From an uncultured Elusimicrobia bacterium (lineage in GTDB: Bacteria; Elusimicrobiota; Elusimicrobia; UBA1565; UBA9628): a DNA stretch of 12,061 nucleotides. The notes below the pieces were generated by a model that did not search any database, had not been told where the DNA came from, and saw nothing but the letters and a program-made list of their open reading frames with translations. Position numbers and translations under genes: made by a program. Positions 1 through 5,622 of this stretch are shown here, in pieces. The stretch is taken from the NCBI GenBank assembly GCA_903874575.1, contig CAIQSZ010000161.1:1-12061 (forward strand), written 5' to 3'. Every line of letters starts with the position of its first letter. Position 1 is the first letter of the stretch.

Positions 1-1
1 T

Positions 2-52
2 GCGGATCACGATCTGATTGGCGTTCGGACCGTGCCAATCGATGCCGATTGA
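2..52 (+). CDS. Possible 3' end of an upstream gene (partial)
   Basis: A forward frame is open from the window edge to a TGA at 50-52 and reads ADHDLIGVRTVPIDAD. Its composition is protein-like, and the sequence becomes AT-richer after the stop, as expected for an intergenic leader. The opposite strand over the same bases is also open (ending ...GIDWHGPNANQIVIR) but has no good start codon before the stop at 101-103. I prefer the forward reading, but the fragment is too short for a confident call and no family can be named. Confidence 0.25.
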   Translation, partial: ADHDLIGVRTVPIDAD

Positions 53-85
53 CTCTCTCCAGGATAGGCCTTTTCCCAGTTCTAC

Positions 86-104
86 ATAGGAGCGAAAGTC
101 CTAT
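86..104. repeat. Small inverted repeat in the leader of the first gene
   Basis: ATAGGA (86-91) and TCCTAT (99-104) form a perfect 6-bp stem around a 7-nt loop, GCGAAAG. No T-tract follows, so it does not look like an intrinsic terminator. It could be an operator, part of the upstream gene's 3' UTR, or chance. Confidence 0.3.
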
Positions 105-125
105 ACGAAAAGATCCCACCATATC

Positions 126-131
126 TACAAT
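126..131 (+). promoter_or_regulatory. Candidate -10 element of the secreted-protein gene
   Basis: TACAAT matches the sigma-70 -10 consensus at 5 of 6 positions and lies 27 nt before the ATG at 159. No convincing -35 is visible 16-18 nt upstream. A weaker alternative is AAGAAT at 146-151, 7 nt before the ATG, which would give a leaderless message like those of other genes in this window. Confidence 0.25.
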
Positions 132-158
132 ACTAGAGACGTTCAAAGAATAAAACGT

Positions 159-1184
159 ATGAAAGCGATCAGAACATGCGCGATGACTGCGGCGCTGTCG
201 TTTTTGGCGATTCAGGTTTTGAGCGCCAGCGCAATCGAAAGGGTTGCCACTCCCATCGGCGTGTCGGGAATCCCGTCCGTCGTCGTGACTCAGCTTCACA
301 TCGACGCGCTCACGTTGGCGCCCTCTAACGTCGCCGCGCCGATTCCTCATGTGACGGCCGCGCAACTTCCAGCCGCTGTTAGGCGGCTTCACGCGAATGT
401 CTTGGGAATGAGCCCCGAGCCCGCGGCTGCGCTGGCGCGACGAGGCATGCGCCCGGTTCAGGAAGTTCACGTGAAAGCGGCGCGCCTGCGCTTCGATCAG
501 GCTCGGCAGATATTCAGCCGAGTCGAGCCCGCGGCGCTCGTGGCAATGAGTCCGGACGAGCATCGCGACATGCTCGGCGCGCTTTGGGACGGCTGGCGCC
601 AGTCGGGCGTGCTTCCGGTCGTCGTTCCCAAATCCGACGGCCATCTGCAGGTTTTCGCGCCTAACGGAGAGCATGTTTTCTTGGACCCGTCGGACCTTCC
701 CGCCGGGGCCCACGGCGACGAGATTTTCCATCGGGTCGTCGCGGGCGGCATCAGATATCGCGATCCTTACCGCCAGGACTTGTGGCCCAGGGCGATCGGC
801 CGCGACTGGCCTCCTCACATGGTGACGACTTCCCATCCCATGATTTTGCGACGGAATGCGAGGGGGATCGTGACCCTTTCCGACCCGAATGGCCCGAACG
901 GCTACGGAATCAGCCCTCGAGTCGATTATCACGTGGACCAAGGCGGGCGGATGATTTTCACTTTCGGCGCGGAGAACCGCCGGCGCGCGCTTTCTTGGAG
1001 CGCTTGGGCGGTCGCCCCGTTTAAGGTGATGCCCGGCTCTCCCTCCGATCCGGGAACGCTCATCGCGTTTCCCGTCGAGGCCGAGGAGAGGGCGTCGGTC
1101 GGCGCGCACACGCACGCGGGACTGGCGGAGCGTTGGAATTACGACGCCGTAAGAAATCTCATGGTCCTCAATCCCTACGTGTGA
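159..1184 (+). CDS. Secreted beta-sandwich-type protein, N-terminal part (cut by in-frame TGA)
   Basis: The product has 341 residues. It starts with a clear Sec signal peptide: positive MKAIR, a hydrophobic core, and an ASA-IE cleavage site near residues 25-26. The rest is therefore probably periplasmic or extracellular. I recognise no named enzyme family. Residues about 220-341 (HPMILRRN..., RVDYHVDQGGRMIFTFGAENR, SAWAVAPFKVMPG) resemble galactose-mutarotase-like or DUF4380-like sandwiches, in which a strand-rich core precedes an 'apWav' segment; this comparison is from memory. There is no clear Shine-Dalgarno before the ATG. The frame ends at TGA 1182-1184, but the same frame continues with protein-like sequence to 1502. 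The called product is therefore probably the first three quarters of a 447-residue protein. It is convergent with the reductase gene beyond 1513. Confidence 0.75.
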   Translation: MKAIRTCAMTAALSFLAIQVLSASAIERVATPIGVSGIPSVVVTQLHIDALTLAPSNVAAPIPHVTAAQLPAAVRRLHANVLGMSPEPAAALARRGMRPVQEVHVKAARLRFDQARQIFSRVEPAALVAMSPDEHRDMLGALWDGWRQSGVLPVVVPKSDGHLQVFAPNGEHVFLDPSDLPAGAHGDEIFHRVVAGGIRYRDPYRQDLWPRAIGRDWPPHMVTTSHPMILRRNARGIVTLSDPNGPNGYGISPRVDYHVDQGGRMIFTFGAENRRRALSWSAWAVAPFKVMPGSPSDPGTLIAFPVEAEERASVGAHTHAGLAERWNYDAVRNLMVLNPYV

Positions 1185-1210
1185 GAGGGCAAAGACAAGC
1201 TGTTGTTCTC
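1185..1210 (+). other. Hairpin directly after the interrupting TGA
   Basis: GAGGGCAA (1185-1192) can pair with TTGTTCTC (1203-1210) in an 8-bp stem containing two G-U pairs. A1193-T1201 and G1194-C1200 can extend it, with G1202 bulged and ACAAG as loop. It starts on the base after the TGA. A bacterial SECIS hairpin usually has a GU-containing apical loop, which is absent here. No T-tract follows, so it is not an obvious terminator either. It may be coincidental. Confidence 0.3.
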
Positions 1211-1502
1211 ATCGACGAATTGGGCCTTGATCGTGCATAAGGGCTGGGATCACGCCATCGTGGTTCGCAGTACGCTGCGGCATCACGATCAGTTCCAAAT
1301 CTACGCCGGAATGCCCGGCTACGTCGAGCTCGAGTTCACCGGAGCGCCTGCGGCATTTAACGGAAACAGCCAAGCGCGGCTCTCTCTTGAATTCGTTCCC
1401 ATTGGGCCTTTCCCGGGAGCCGAATCCGGAGGCCCCGCGACGGAAAAGGAACTCTCCGACTTTTTGGCGTCGATCCGCGACCGCGTCGGTTTGCCTCGGT
1501 GA
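1203..1502 (+). CDS. C-terminal continuation of the secreted protein, after the TGA
   Basis: The 99-residue frame from TTG at 1203 is in the same frame as the gene ending at 1184. The intervening codons 1185-1202 read EGKDKL without a stop. TTG has no Shine-Dalgarno and no signal peptide, so an independent cytoplasmic protein is unlikely. The sequence looks like the last strands of a sandwich domain: STNWALIVHKGWDHAIVVRS, then FQIYAGMPGYVELEFTG. It ends with a short acidic-helix-like tail (ATEKELSDFLASIRDRVG). Read together with 159-1184 it gives a continuous 447-codon exported protein. Alternatives are a nonsense mutation (pseudogene), a sequencing or assembly error, or recoding at the TGA. 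Confidence 0.5.
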   Translation: MFSSTNWALIVHKGWDHAIVVRSTLRHHDQFQIYAGMPGYVELEFTGAPAAFNGNSQARLSLEFVPIGPFPGAESGGPATEKELSDFLASIRDRVGLPR

Positions 1503-1512
1503 TCGCGGTTTC

Positions 1513-3183
1513 TTAGGCGGGATCTTCGGGGCAGGACATCATGCCGCCCGTCAGGTTCGACACCTTGCCGAAGCCGTTCTGCTTTAGGATTCGCGCGGCG
1601 AGATAGCCGCGGAAGCCGACGCGGCAATAGACCACGGTTTCCTTCGCCGGGTCGAGTTCCCCGAGCCGGTCGCGCAGTTCGTCGACGGGGATATGCAGGG
1701 AGTCGGGGAGGCCTCCGGCGCGGCGCTCGGCGAGGGTCCGGACGTCGATGACCTGCGGGTTAGCGCCGCCGCGCCGGAGCGCGCGCAGGGCCTCGCAGGT
1801 GATCGCCGCGACCTCGCCGCGGTGGATGTCGGCGGCGGCCATGCCCGCCATCACGGCCGGGTCCTTGGCCGACGAGTAGGGCGGCGCGTATGCCAGGTCG
1901 AGATTCTCCAGGTCGGCGACCGTCATCCGGGAGTGCAACGCCGTCGCGAGCACGTCGATGCGCTTGTCGACGCCGCGCTCGCCGACGATCTGCGCTCCCA
2001 GCAGGCGGCCGCTGCCGGTCTCGACGATAAGCTTGACGTGCATGAGCGCGCCGCCCGGGTAGTAGCCCGCGTGATCGGCGTTGTGGGTCCACGACACGAA
2101 ATGGGGGATGTTCTCCTTGAGGGCCTCGCGCTCGGACAGTCCCGTCTTGGCGGCCGTGATTCCCAGCGAGCCGACGACGGCCGTTCCCAACGCGCCGGGA
2201 AAGCGCAGGTCCCCTCCGGCCGCGTTGGCGCCCGCGACCCGTCCTTCCTTGTTGGCCGGGCCCGCGAGCGGCACGCGCGTGCGCCGTCCCGTGACCAGGT
2301 GGAGGACCTCGGTCGCGTCGCCCGCGGCGTAGATGTTCGGGTCCGACGTCCGCTGGCGGTCGTCGACCGCTATGCCGCCCGCGTCTCCGATCGTAAGCCC
2401 CGCCTCCCGGGCCAGCTTCAACTCCGGGCGGACGCCGATCGACAGGATGACCAGGTCCGCGGGAACGCTCCGGCCGCTCTGAAGCACGACCGTGTCGACG
2501 GCGGGGGCTCCCTGGAACGCCTTGAGCCCGTCGCCCAGGATCAACTCCAGCCCGTGCGATTGAAGGTGGCGCGCGACGTGGACGGCCGCGTCGGCGTCCA
2601 GCGGCGGCAGGACCTGCGGGAGCATTTCCACGATCGTCACTTCGAGCCCCCGTTTCTTGAGCGCCTCGGCCGCCTCCAGGCCGATGAAGCCCGCGCCGAT
2701 CACGACGGCCCGCTTCGGCCCGCGGCGCTCGATCCACCCGCGGACGAGGTCCGCGTCCGGAACGGTCTTCAGCGTGAAGACGTTGTCCGCCGGCAGGCCC
2801 TCAAGCGCCGGGACGATCGCGCCCGCGCCCGGCGCCAGCACGAGCGCGTCGTAGGCCTGCGTGAAGCGCCGCCCCGCGGCCAAGTCCTCGACCTCGACGG
2901 TCCTCGCGGCGCGGTCGATGCTCAGGACCTCGTGGCGGACGTGGACCTTGATCCGGAAGCGGTTCCACAGACTTTCGGGGCTCTGCAGGAGCAGGTCGTC
3001 GCGGCTCTCGATCTCGCCGCCGACATAGTAGGGAAGGCCGCAGTTGGCGAAGGAGACGTACGGTCCCCGTTCGAAGACGACGATGTCGGCCCGCTCGTCG
3101 GTGCGCCGGGCCTTGGCGGCGGCGCCGGCGCCGCCGGCCACCCCGCCCACTACGACGATCGTCCTGCGGCGATTGGATTCCAT
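1513..3183 (-). CDS. CoA-disulfide / persulfide reductase with C-terminal rhodanese domain
   Basis: This 556-residue cytoplasmic flavoprotein uses NAD(P)H to reduce CoA-disulfide, CoA-persulfide or polysulfide. The FAD Rossmann motif is VVGGVAGGAGAA (11-22). The single redox cysteine is C48 in YVSFANCGLPYY, typical of the CoADR/Nox/Npsr group. The NAD(P)-binding motif is GAGFIGLEAAE (163-173), and the second FAD motif is YAAGDATEV (285-293). The dimerisation domain ends with AYAPPYSSAKDP (431-442), characteristic of CoADR-type enzymes. A rhodanese domain occupies about 462-555, with catalytic C520 in CRVGFRG. The fusion matches known CoADR-RHD proteins, in which rhodanese hands sulfane sulfur to the reductase. 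The ATG start is supported by AGGAGG at 3189-3194, 5 nt upstream. The promoter overlaps a Fur-type palindrome and faces the fur-like gene. Confidence 0.93.
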   Translation of the reverse strand: MESNRRRTIVVVGGVAGGAGAAAKARRTDERADIVVFERGPYVSFANCGLPYYVGGEIESRDDLLLQSPESLWNRFRIKVHVRHEVLSIDRAARTVEVEDLAAGRRFTQAYDALVLAPGAGAIVPALEGLPADNVFTLKTVPDADLVRGWIERRGPKRAVVIGAGFIGLEAAEALKKRGLEVTIVEMLPQVLPPLDADAAVHVARHLQSHGLELILGDGLKAFQGAPAVDTVVLQSGRSVPADLVILSIGVRPELKLAREAGLTIGDAGGIAVDDRQRTSDPNIYAAGDATEVLHLVTGRRTRVPLAGPANKEGRVAGANAAGGDLRFPGALGTAVVGSLGITAAKTGLSEREALKENIPHFVSWTHNADHAGYYPGGALMHVKLIVETGSGRLLGAQIVGERGVDKRIDVLATALHSRMTVADLENLDLAYAPPYSSAKDPAVMAGMAAADIHRGEVAAITCEALRALRRGGANPQVIDVRTLAERRAGGLPDSLHIPVDELRDRLGELDPAKETVVYCRVGFRGYLAARILKQNGFGKVSNLTGGMMSCPEDPA

Positions 3184-3222
3184 GTCCGCCTCCTGAGCGA
3201 GCCCTCGTTTTTCCGTCGCCCG

Positions 3223-3251
3223 AGCATATTAAAATTGCAAATCATTTGCAA
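3223..3251 (-). promoter_or_regulatory. Predicted promoter of the CoADR-rhodanese gene
   Basis: On the minus strand, TTGCAA (3251-3246) is followed after 17 nt by TATGCT (3228-3223). Transcription would start near 3216, giving a leader of about 33 nt that contains the AGGAGG site. The -35 lies inside the 3234-3252 palindrome, so a bound Fur-family dimer would block it. Confidence 0.45.
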
Positions 3252-3252
3252 T
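3234..3252. promoter_or_regulatory. Fur-family operator: perfect 9-1-9 palindrome
   Basis: ATTGCAAATCATTTGCAAT is a perfect 9-1-9 inverted repeat. The internal 7-1-7 core TGCAAAT-C-ATTTGCA has the geometry of Fur/Zur/PerR boxes (for comparison TGATAAT-N-ATTATCA). It lies in the 87-bp divergent gap and covers the -35 elements of both predicted promoters. The adjacent Fur-family gene makes autoregulation and co-control of the reductase the simplest reading. Which metal or signal is sensed cannot be told from the site. Confidence 0.7.
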
Positions 3253-3264
3253 ATATCGTATCAT
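3235..3264 (+). promoter_or_regulatory. Predicted promoter of the Fur-family gene, leaderless geometry
   Basis: TTGCAA (3235-3240) and TATCAT (3259-3264) are separated by 18 nt. The -10 ends only 6 nt before the ATG at 3271, so transcription should begin at or next to the start codon. No Shine-Dalgarno is present. The -35 and spacer overlap the palindromic operator. Confidence 0.5.
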
Positions 3265-3270
3265 GCGCCC

Positions 3271-3711
3271 ATGAGGCTTACTTCATCGCAGGCGACGGCG
3301 CTGCTGCGGCGCCACGGCCTCAGTTCCACCCGTCTCGCGCGGCAGACGGTGGCGTCGCTGGCGTCCATGGGGGGGCCGGCGACCGCCAAAATGATACACG
3401 CCTCCCTGCGCCGCGTTCCGTGCGATTTGGCGACGATCCACCGGATCTTGTCCAAAGGGGAGCGCAAGGGCCTGCTCCGGGCGCTGCACTTGAAGGGCAA
3501 GTCGCGCTGGTACGAGTTGGCCGCGGCCGGGCCCCATCATCATCATCTGTACTGCGTCCGTTGCCGCCGCGTCAAACGTTTCCTCTTCTGCGCCATCGGT
3601 CGCTTCGAGCAGGCGGCCCTGCGCGAACATGGATTCGAAGTCGAGTCGCATTCCGTGGAGCTTTTCGGCGTATGCCGGGCATGTCGGAATTTAAGGAGAA
3701 ATGACAAATGA
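3271..3711 (+). CDS. Fur-family metal- or peroxide-responsive repressor
   Basis: The 146-residue product has the Fur layout: an N-terminal winged helix (about 1-82) and a metal-binding dimerisation domain (about 83-146). The recognition-helix region reads CDLATIHRILSKGERKGLL (51-69), with TIHR where the family usually has TVYR. H89-H92 start the histidine-rich HHHHLYC segment. C95/C98 and C135/C138 form the two CxxC pairs of the structural zinc site, and H127 is in the conserved SHSVELFGVC stretch. By memory-based alignment to E. coli Fur, the position of its regulatory His33 is proline here, so the sensory site may differ. I cannot separate Fur, Zur, PerR or Mur. The gene overlaps the NifX-like gene by 4 nt (ATGA) and diverges from the reductase. 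An upstream ATG at 3263 is out of frame. Confidence 0.9.
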   Translation: MRLTSSQATALLRRHGLSSTRLARQTVASLASMGGPATAKMIHASLRRVPCDLATIHRILSKGERKGLLRALHLKGKSRWYELAAAGPHHHHLYCVRCRRVKRFLFCAIGRFEQAALREHGFEVESHSVELFGVCRACRNLRRNDK

Positions 3712-4091
3712 AGATCGCGATCGCGTCGGACGACCAGAAGAGCCTTTCGTCTCATTTCGGGGAAACCCGGGGATTCGTCGTCTATGACATCGTCGACGGC
3801 CAGCCGGGGCGGTCCGAGTACCGTCGCGCCGAAGGCCACGGGAAGGGGGATCATCATGGACAGACCCAGCGAGCGCTCGCGGACTGTCAAGTGCTCATCT
3901 GCGGCGGGATGGGCGCCGGCATCCACCAGCGGCTTAAGTCGGCCGGAATGCGGATCGTCGCTTCCAATCTCTCGGGCGTGGAAGAGTCCCTGCGAGCGCA
4001 TTTGGCGGGGGATCTGCGGGACGTGGTTCCTCACGCGTGCTGTCACGGAAAGGCCTCCCTACCTGCAGGCGGCTCGAATCGAGTAGAATAG
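3708..4091 (+). CDS. NifX/NifB-type dinitrogenase cofactor-like protein
   Basis: This 127-residue cytoplasmic protein belongs to the dinitrogenase iron-molybdenum cofactor family (PF02579 type). Members share a small ribonuclease-H-like fold and bind iron-sulfur or metal clusters; many have no link to nitrogen fixation. Visible hallmarks are MKIAIASDD at the start, SSHFGETRGFVVYDI (14-28), and LICGGMGAGIHQRL (63-76). Possible metal ligands are the HGKGDHHG cluster (44-51), C60, C65 and HACCH (109-113). The ATG overlaps the fur-like stop codon (ATGA), and AAGGAG at 3693-3698 lies 9 nt upstream. Translation is thus coupled to the repressor, so the protein is probably under the same Fur-type control. 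A role in iron-sulfur or sulfur handling with the reductase is inference. Confidence 0.85.
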   Translation: MKIAIASDDQKSLSSHFGETRGFVVYDIVDGQPGRSEYRRAEGHGKGDHHGQTQRALADCQVLICGGMGAGIHQRLKSAGMRIVASNLSGVEESLRAHLAGDLRDVVPHACCHGKASLPAGGSNRVE

Positions 4092-4115
4092 TCCTGCCGA
4101 TCCTTCCTATCACAT

Positions 4116-4190
4116 GCGCCCGTGGTGAAATGGATATCACAGCAGCCTCCGAAGCTGCGGGTAGAGGTTCGATTCCTCTCGGGCGCACCA
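4116..4190 (+). tRNA. tRNA-Arg, anticodon CCG
   Basis: A complete cloverleaf can be folded by eye. The acceptor stem is GCGCCCG/CGGGCGC (4116-4122 with 4180-4186), the D stem GTGA/TCAC, and the anticodon stem GCAGC/GCTGC with loop CTCCGAA. The anticodon CCG (4149-4151) reads CGG arginine codons. The variable loop is GGGT and the T arm AGAGG-TTCGATT-CCTCT. Discriminator A4187 is followed by an encoded CCA (4188-4190). TAGAAT at 4084-4089, in the last codons of the NifX-like gene, is a possible -10, but I see no good -35. Confidence 0.97.
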
Positions 4191-4204
4191 CTTTGAGACG
4201 TCGC

Positions 4205-4240
4205 GGCTCTTACCCATTTAAATAAATGGTACAAAGAGCC
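4205..4240 (+). promoter_or_regulatory. Two-part hairpin between tRNA-Arg and the TTYYP-protein gene
   Basis: The outer stem GGCTCTT/AAGAGCC (7 bp) encloses an AC/TACA internal loop. The inner stem CCATTT/AAATGG (6 bp) closes on loop AAAT. It starts 14 nt after the tRNA and ends 5 nt before the ATG at 4246. It could be a 3' processing or termination structure for the tRNA, although only TAATT follows instead of a T-tract. It could also be a leader structure for the next gene. TTGAGA (4193-4198) and TTAAAT (4218-4223), spaced 19 nt, form a weak promoter candidate overlapping it. Confidence 0.45.
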
Positions 4241-4245
4241 TAATT

Positions 4246-5079
4246 ATGACAAACCAAAATGACGCGAACCGCGCTCGGAGAGTACGTCTTAAGTTGTCTT
4301 TCCACGGCAGTTATCCGTTTTTCCAGGTTCATCTCGTGTTGGACAAGCCTCCCAAGACGCGCGCGTCCGGGACGGGGGGAGCCGTCTGCGTGCTGGCCCT
4401 GCTGATGCTGGCGCTTTGCGGTTCGGAACTGTCGTCCGAAAACGTGACCTTGACGACGTATTATCCCGCTCCGTCGGGCGTCTACACGGAGATGATCACG
4501 ACGAGGAACACCTACTTGGCGCGCGACGGCGGGAACGTGGGCGTCGGGACGATCACGCCGTCGCATAAGCTGGAGGTCAACGGCGACGCGTCGATCTCCG
4601 GGGATGCGAGCGTCCGCACGTTGTTGCTGACCAGCGTGACGAACGTCGGAACGGCCTGCTCGGTCCAGGGTCAGATGGCCTCGGCGCCGGACGGCCGGCT
4701 GTTATCTTGCCAAGGCGGCACCTATCAGCCGCAGATGCAGGTCTCCGAGGAATTGGGGAGCATCCTAGGATGTTATTCGCCTAACGCTTGGTGTCGAAAT
4801 GCCACGAATCTTCCTTCGGGAGCCACGCCCGACCCGCTGTTCAACAGCTACTACGGAAACGGCTGGGATGCCGTCATCGGGCCCAGGACTTTTTGTGCGC
4901 TCGGCTTCGTGAGCTTCACCAGCCCCGGAAGCGATCCAGATCCCTCGCCGGTAGGCGGCTATAACATGTGCCGCGTGCTTCCCGGCGGAACCGATCCCGC
5001 GACCGGAAAGCTCATTTGGCACATCCGAGTCGGCAGCGGCGGGACTTCGATCGCCTGTCATGCCGTCTGTATTTTGTGA
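4246..5079 (+). CDS. Exported TTYYP-motif, tail-fibre-like cysteine-rich protein
   Basis: As drawn, the product has 277 residues. A hydrophobic segment (about 44-58, GGAVCVLALLMLALC) acts as signal or anchor. It is followed by SENVTLTTYYPAPSGVYTEM (64-83), a signature I associate with surface or pilin-like proteins of Elusimicrobiota-type bacteria. Next comes GGNVGVGTITPSHKLEVNGD (95-114), the short repeat also found in trimeric phage-tail and adhesin shafts. The C-terminal half is polar with eight cysteines (C138, 155, 176, 183, 217, 242, 271, 275), suggesting disulfides outside the cytoplasm. The start is uncertain. ATG 4246 has no Shine-Dalgarno and follows a hairpin; GTG 4336 would place a KPPK-containing n-region directly before the hydrophobic core, as normal for signal peptides. 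It precedes the Sel1 gene by 26 nt. Confidence 0.75.
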   Translation: MTNQNDANRARRVRLKLSFHGSYPFFQVHLVLDKPPKTRASGTGGAVCVLALLMLALCGSELSSENVTLTTYYPAPSGVYTEMITTRNTYLARDGGNVGVGTITPSHKLEVNGDASISGDASVRTLLLTSVTNVGTACSVQGQMASAPDGRLLSCQGGTYQPQMQVSEELGSILGCYSPNAWCRNATNLPSGATPDPLFNSYYGNGWDAVIGPRTFCALGFVSFTSPGSDPDPSPVGGYNMCRVLPGGTDPATGKLIWHIRVGSGGTSIACHAVCIL

Positions 5080-5105
5080 TCGCAATCATATATCGCGGAG
5101 AAACC

Positions 5106-5600
5106 ATGAACCAGCGCAGCCGCCTCGGCGTATTATTTTTGACGATGCTCGCGGCGGTCTGCGCCGCGGAGAAGTCCGCGAAGCCGGCCCGGAGCGCGGC
5201 GAGTTTCGAGAAGGCTTGTTCCGCGGGGAAAATAGCGGACTGCGTGGAGCTCGGCTCGTTGTACGTCAACGGCCAGGGCGTGAACGTGGACGTGCGCAAG
5301 GCGGCGGAGTTTTATCGGCGGGCCTGCGATAAAAAGAGCAACGACGGCTGCGTGCGCCTGGGCGCGCTGTACGAGACGGGCCTAGGGGTTCCCAAGGACG
5401 GGAAAAAAGCCGCCGCGCTTTACGGCGAGGCTTGCTCGCGGGGCTTTTCCCGGGCTTGCACGAGCCTTGGGAGCCTGTACGCGTACGGCCGCGCGGGGAC
5501 GGAGAAGAACCCGCGGAAGGCCGCCGAATACTACGGCGAGGCCTGCCGATTGGACGGCGCCGCCAGTTGCTATCTGAAGGACCTCTACGACAAGCAGTAG
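5106..5600 (+). CDS. Exported Sel1/Hcp-type cysteine-rich repeat protein
   Basis: The 164-residue product has a signal peptide (MNQRSR then LGVLFLTMLAAVCA, cleavage near A20/A21). Sel1-like repeats follow to the C-terminus. Each carries a cysteine pair spaced exactly 8 apart: C38/C46, C74/C82, C110/C118 and C147/C155. Repeat lengths are 36, 36 and 37 residues. This is the disulfide-clamped alpha/alpha repeat pattern of helical cysteine-rich (Hcp) proteins. Such proteins generally mediate protein-protein contacts; no catalytic function should be assigned. The ATG at 5106 is chosen because GGAG (5097-5100) lies 5 nt upstream and the signal peptide begins there; a longer frame from 4968 runs through the previous gene. 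It probably shares a transcript with the TTYYP gene. Its 3' end is convergent with the response regulator, 22 nt away. Confidence 0.88.
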   Translation: MNQRSRLGVLFLTMLAAVCAAEKSAKPARSAASFEKACSAGKIADCVELGSLYVNGQGVNVDVRKAAEFYRRACDKKSNDGCVRLGALYETGLGVPKDGKKAAALYGEACSRGFSRACTSLGSLYAYGRAGTEKNPRKAAEYYGEACRLDGAASCYLKDLYDKQ

Positions 5601-5622
5601 AGGTCCGTCCCGGCGGGCTCGA

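Noticed and set aside
1182..1184. TGA reassigned genome-wide as a sense codon
   Set aside because: TGA ends several ordinary genes in this window at the expected length (Fur-family, SPFH, alaS, double receiver, TTYYP protein), so code reassignment is not supported.
1693..3711. A 672-codon rightward open frame covering the reductase region and joined to the Fur-family gene
   Set aside because: The part before 3271 is antisense to a fully motif-supported reductase and is Arg/Asp/Gly-rich, as expected of a GC-rich shadow frame. Only the section from ATG 3271 is a real gene.
3708..4091. A nitrogen-fixation gene cluster
   Set aside because: The protein is only NifX/NifB-like. No nif structural or assembly genes are nearby, and the family is widespread in non-fixers.
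4116..4190. tRNA-Arg as an attachment site for an integrated element
   Set aside because: No integrase, no partial tRNA repeat and no phage-like genes are visible on either side within the window.
4205..4240. A classical Rho-independent terminator for the tRNA
   Set aside because: The hairpin is strong but is followed by TAATT rather than a T-tract, so it is listed as a structure of uncertain role.
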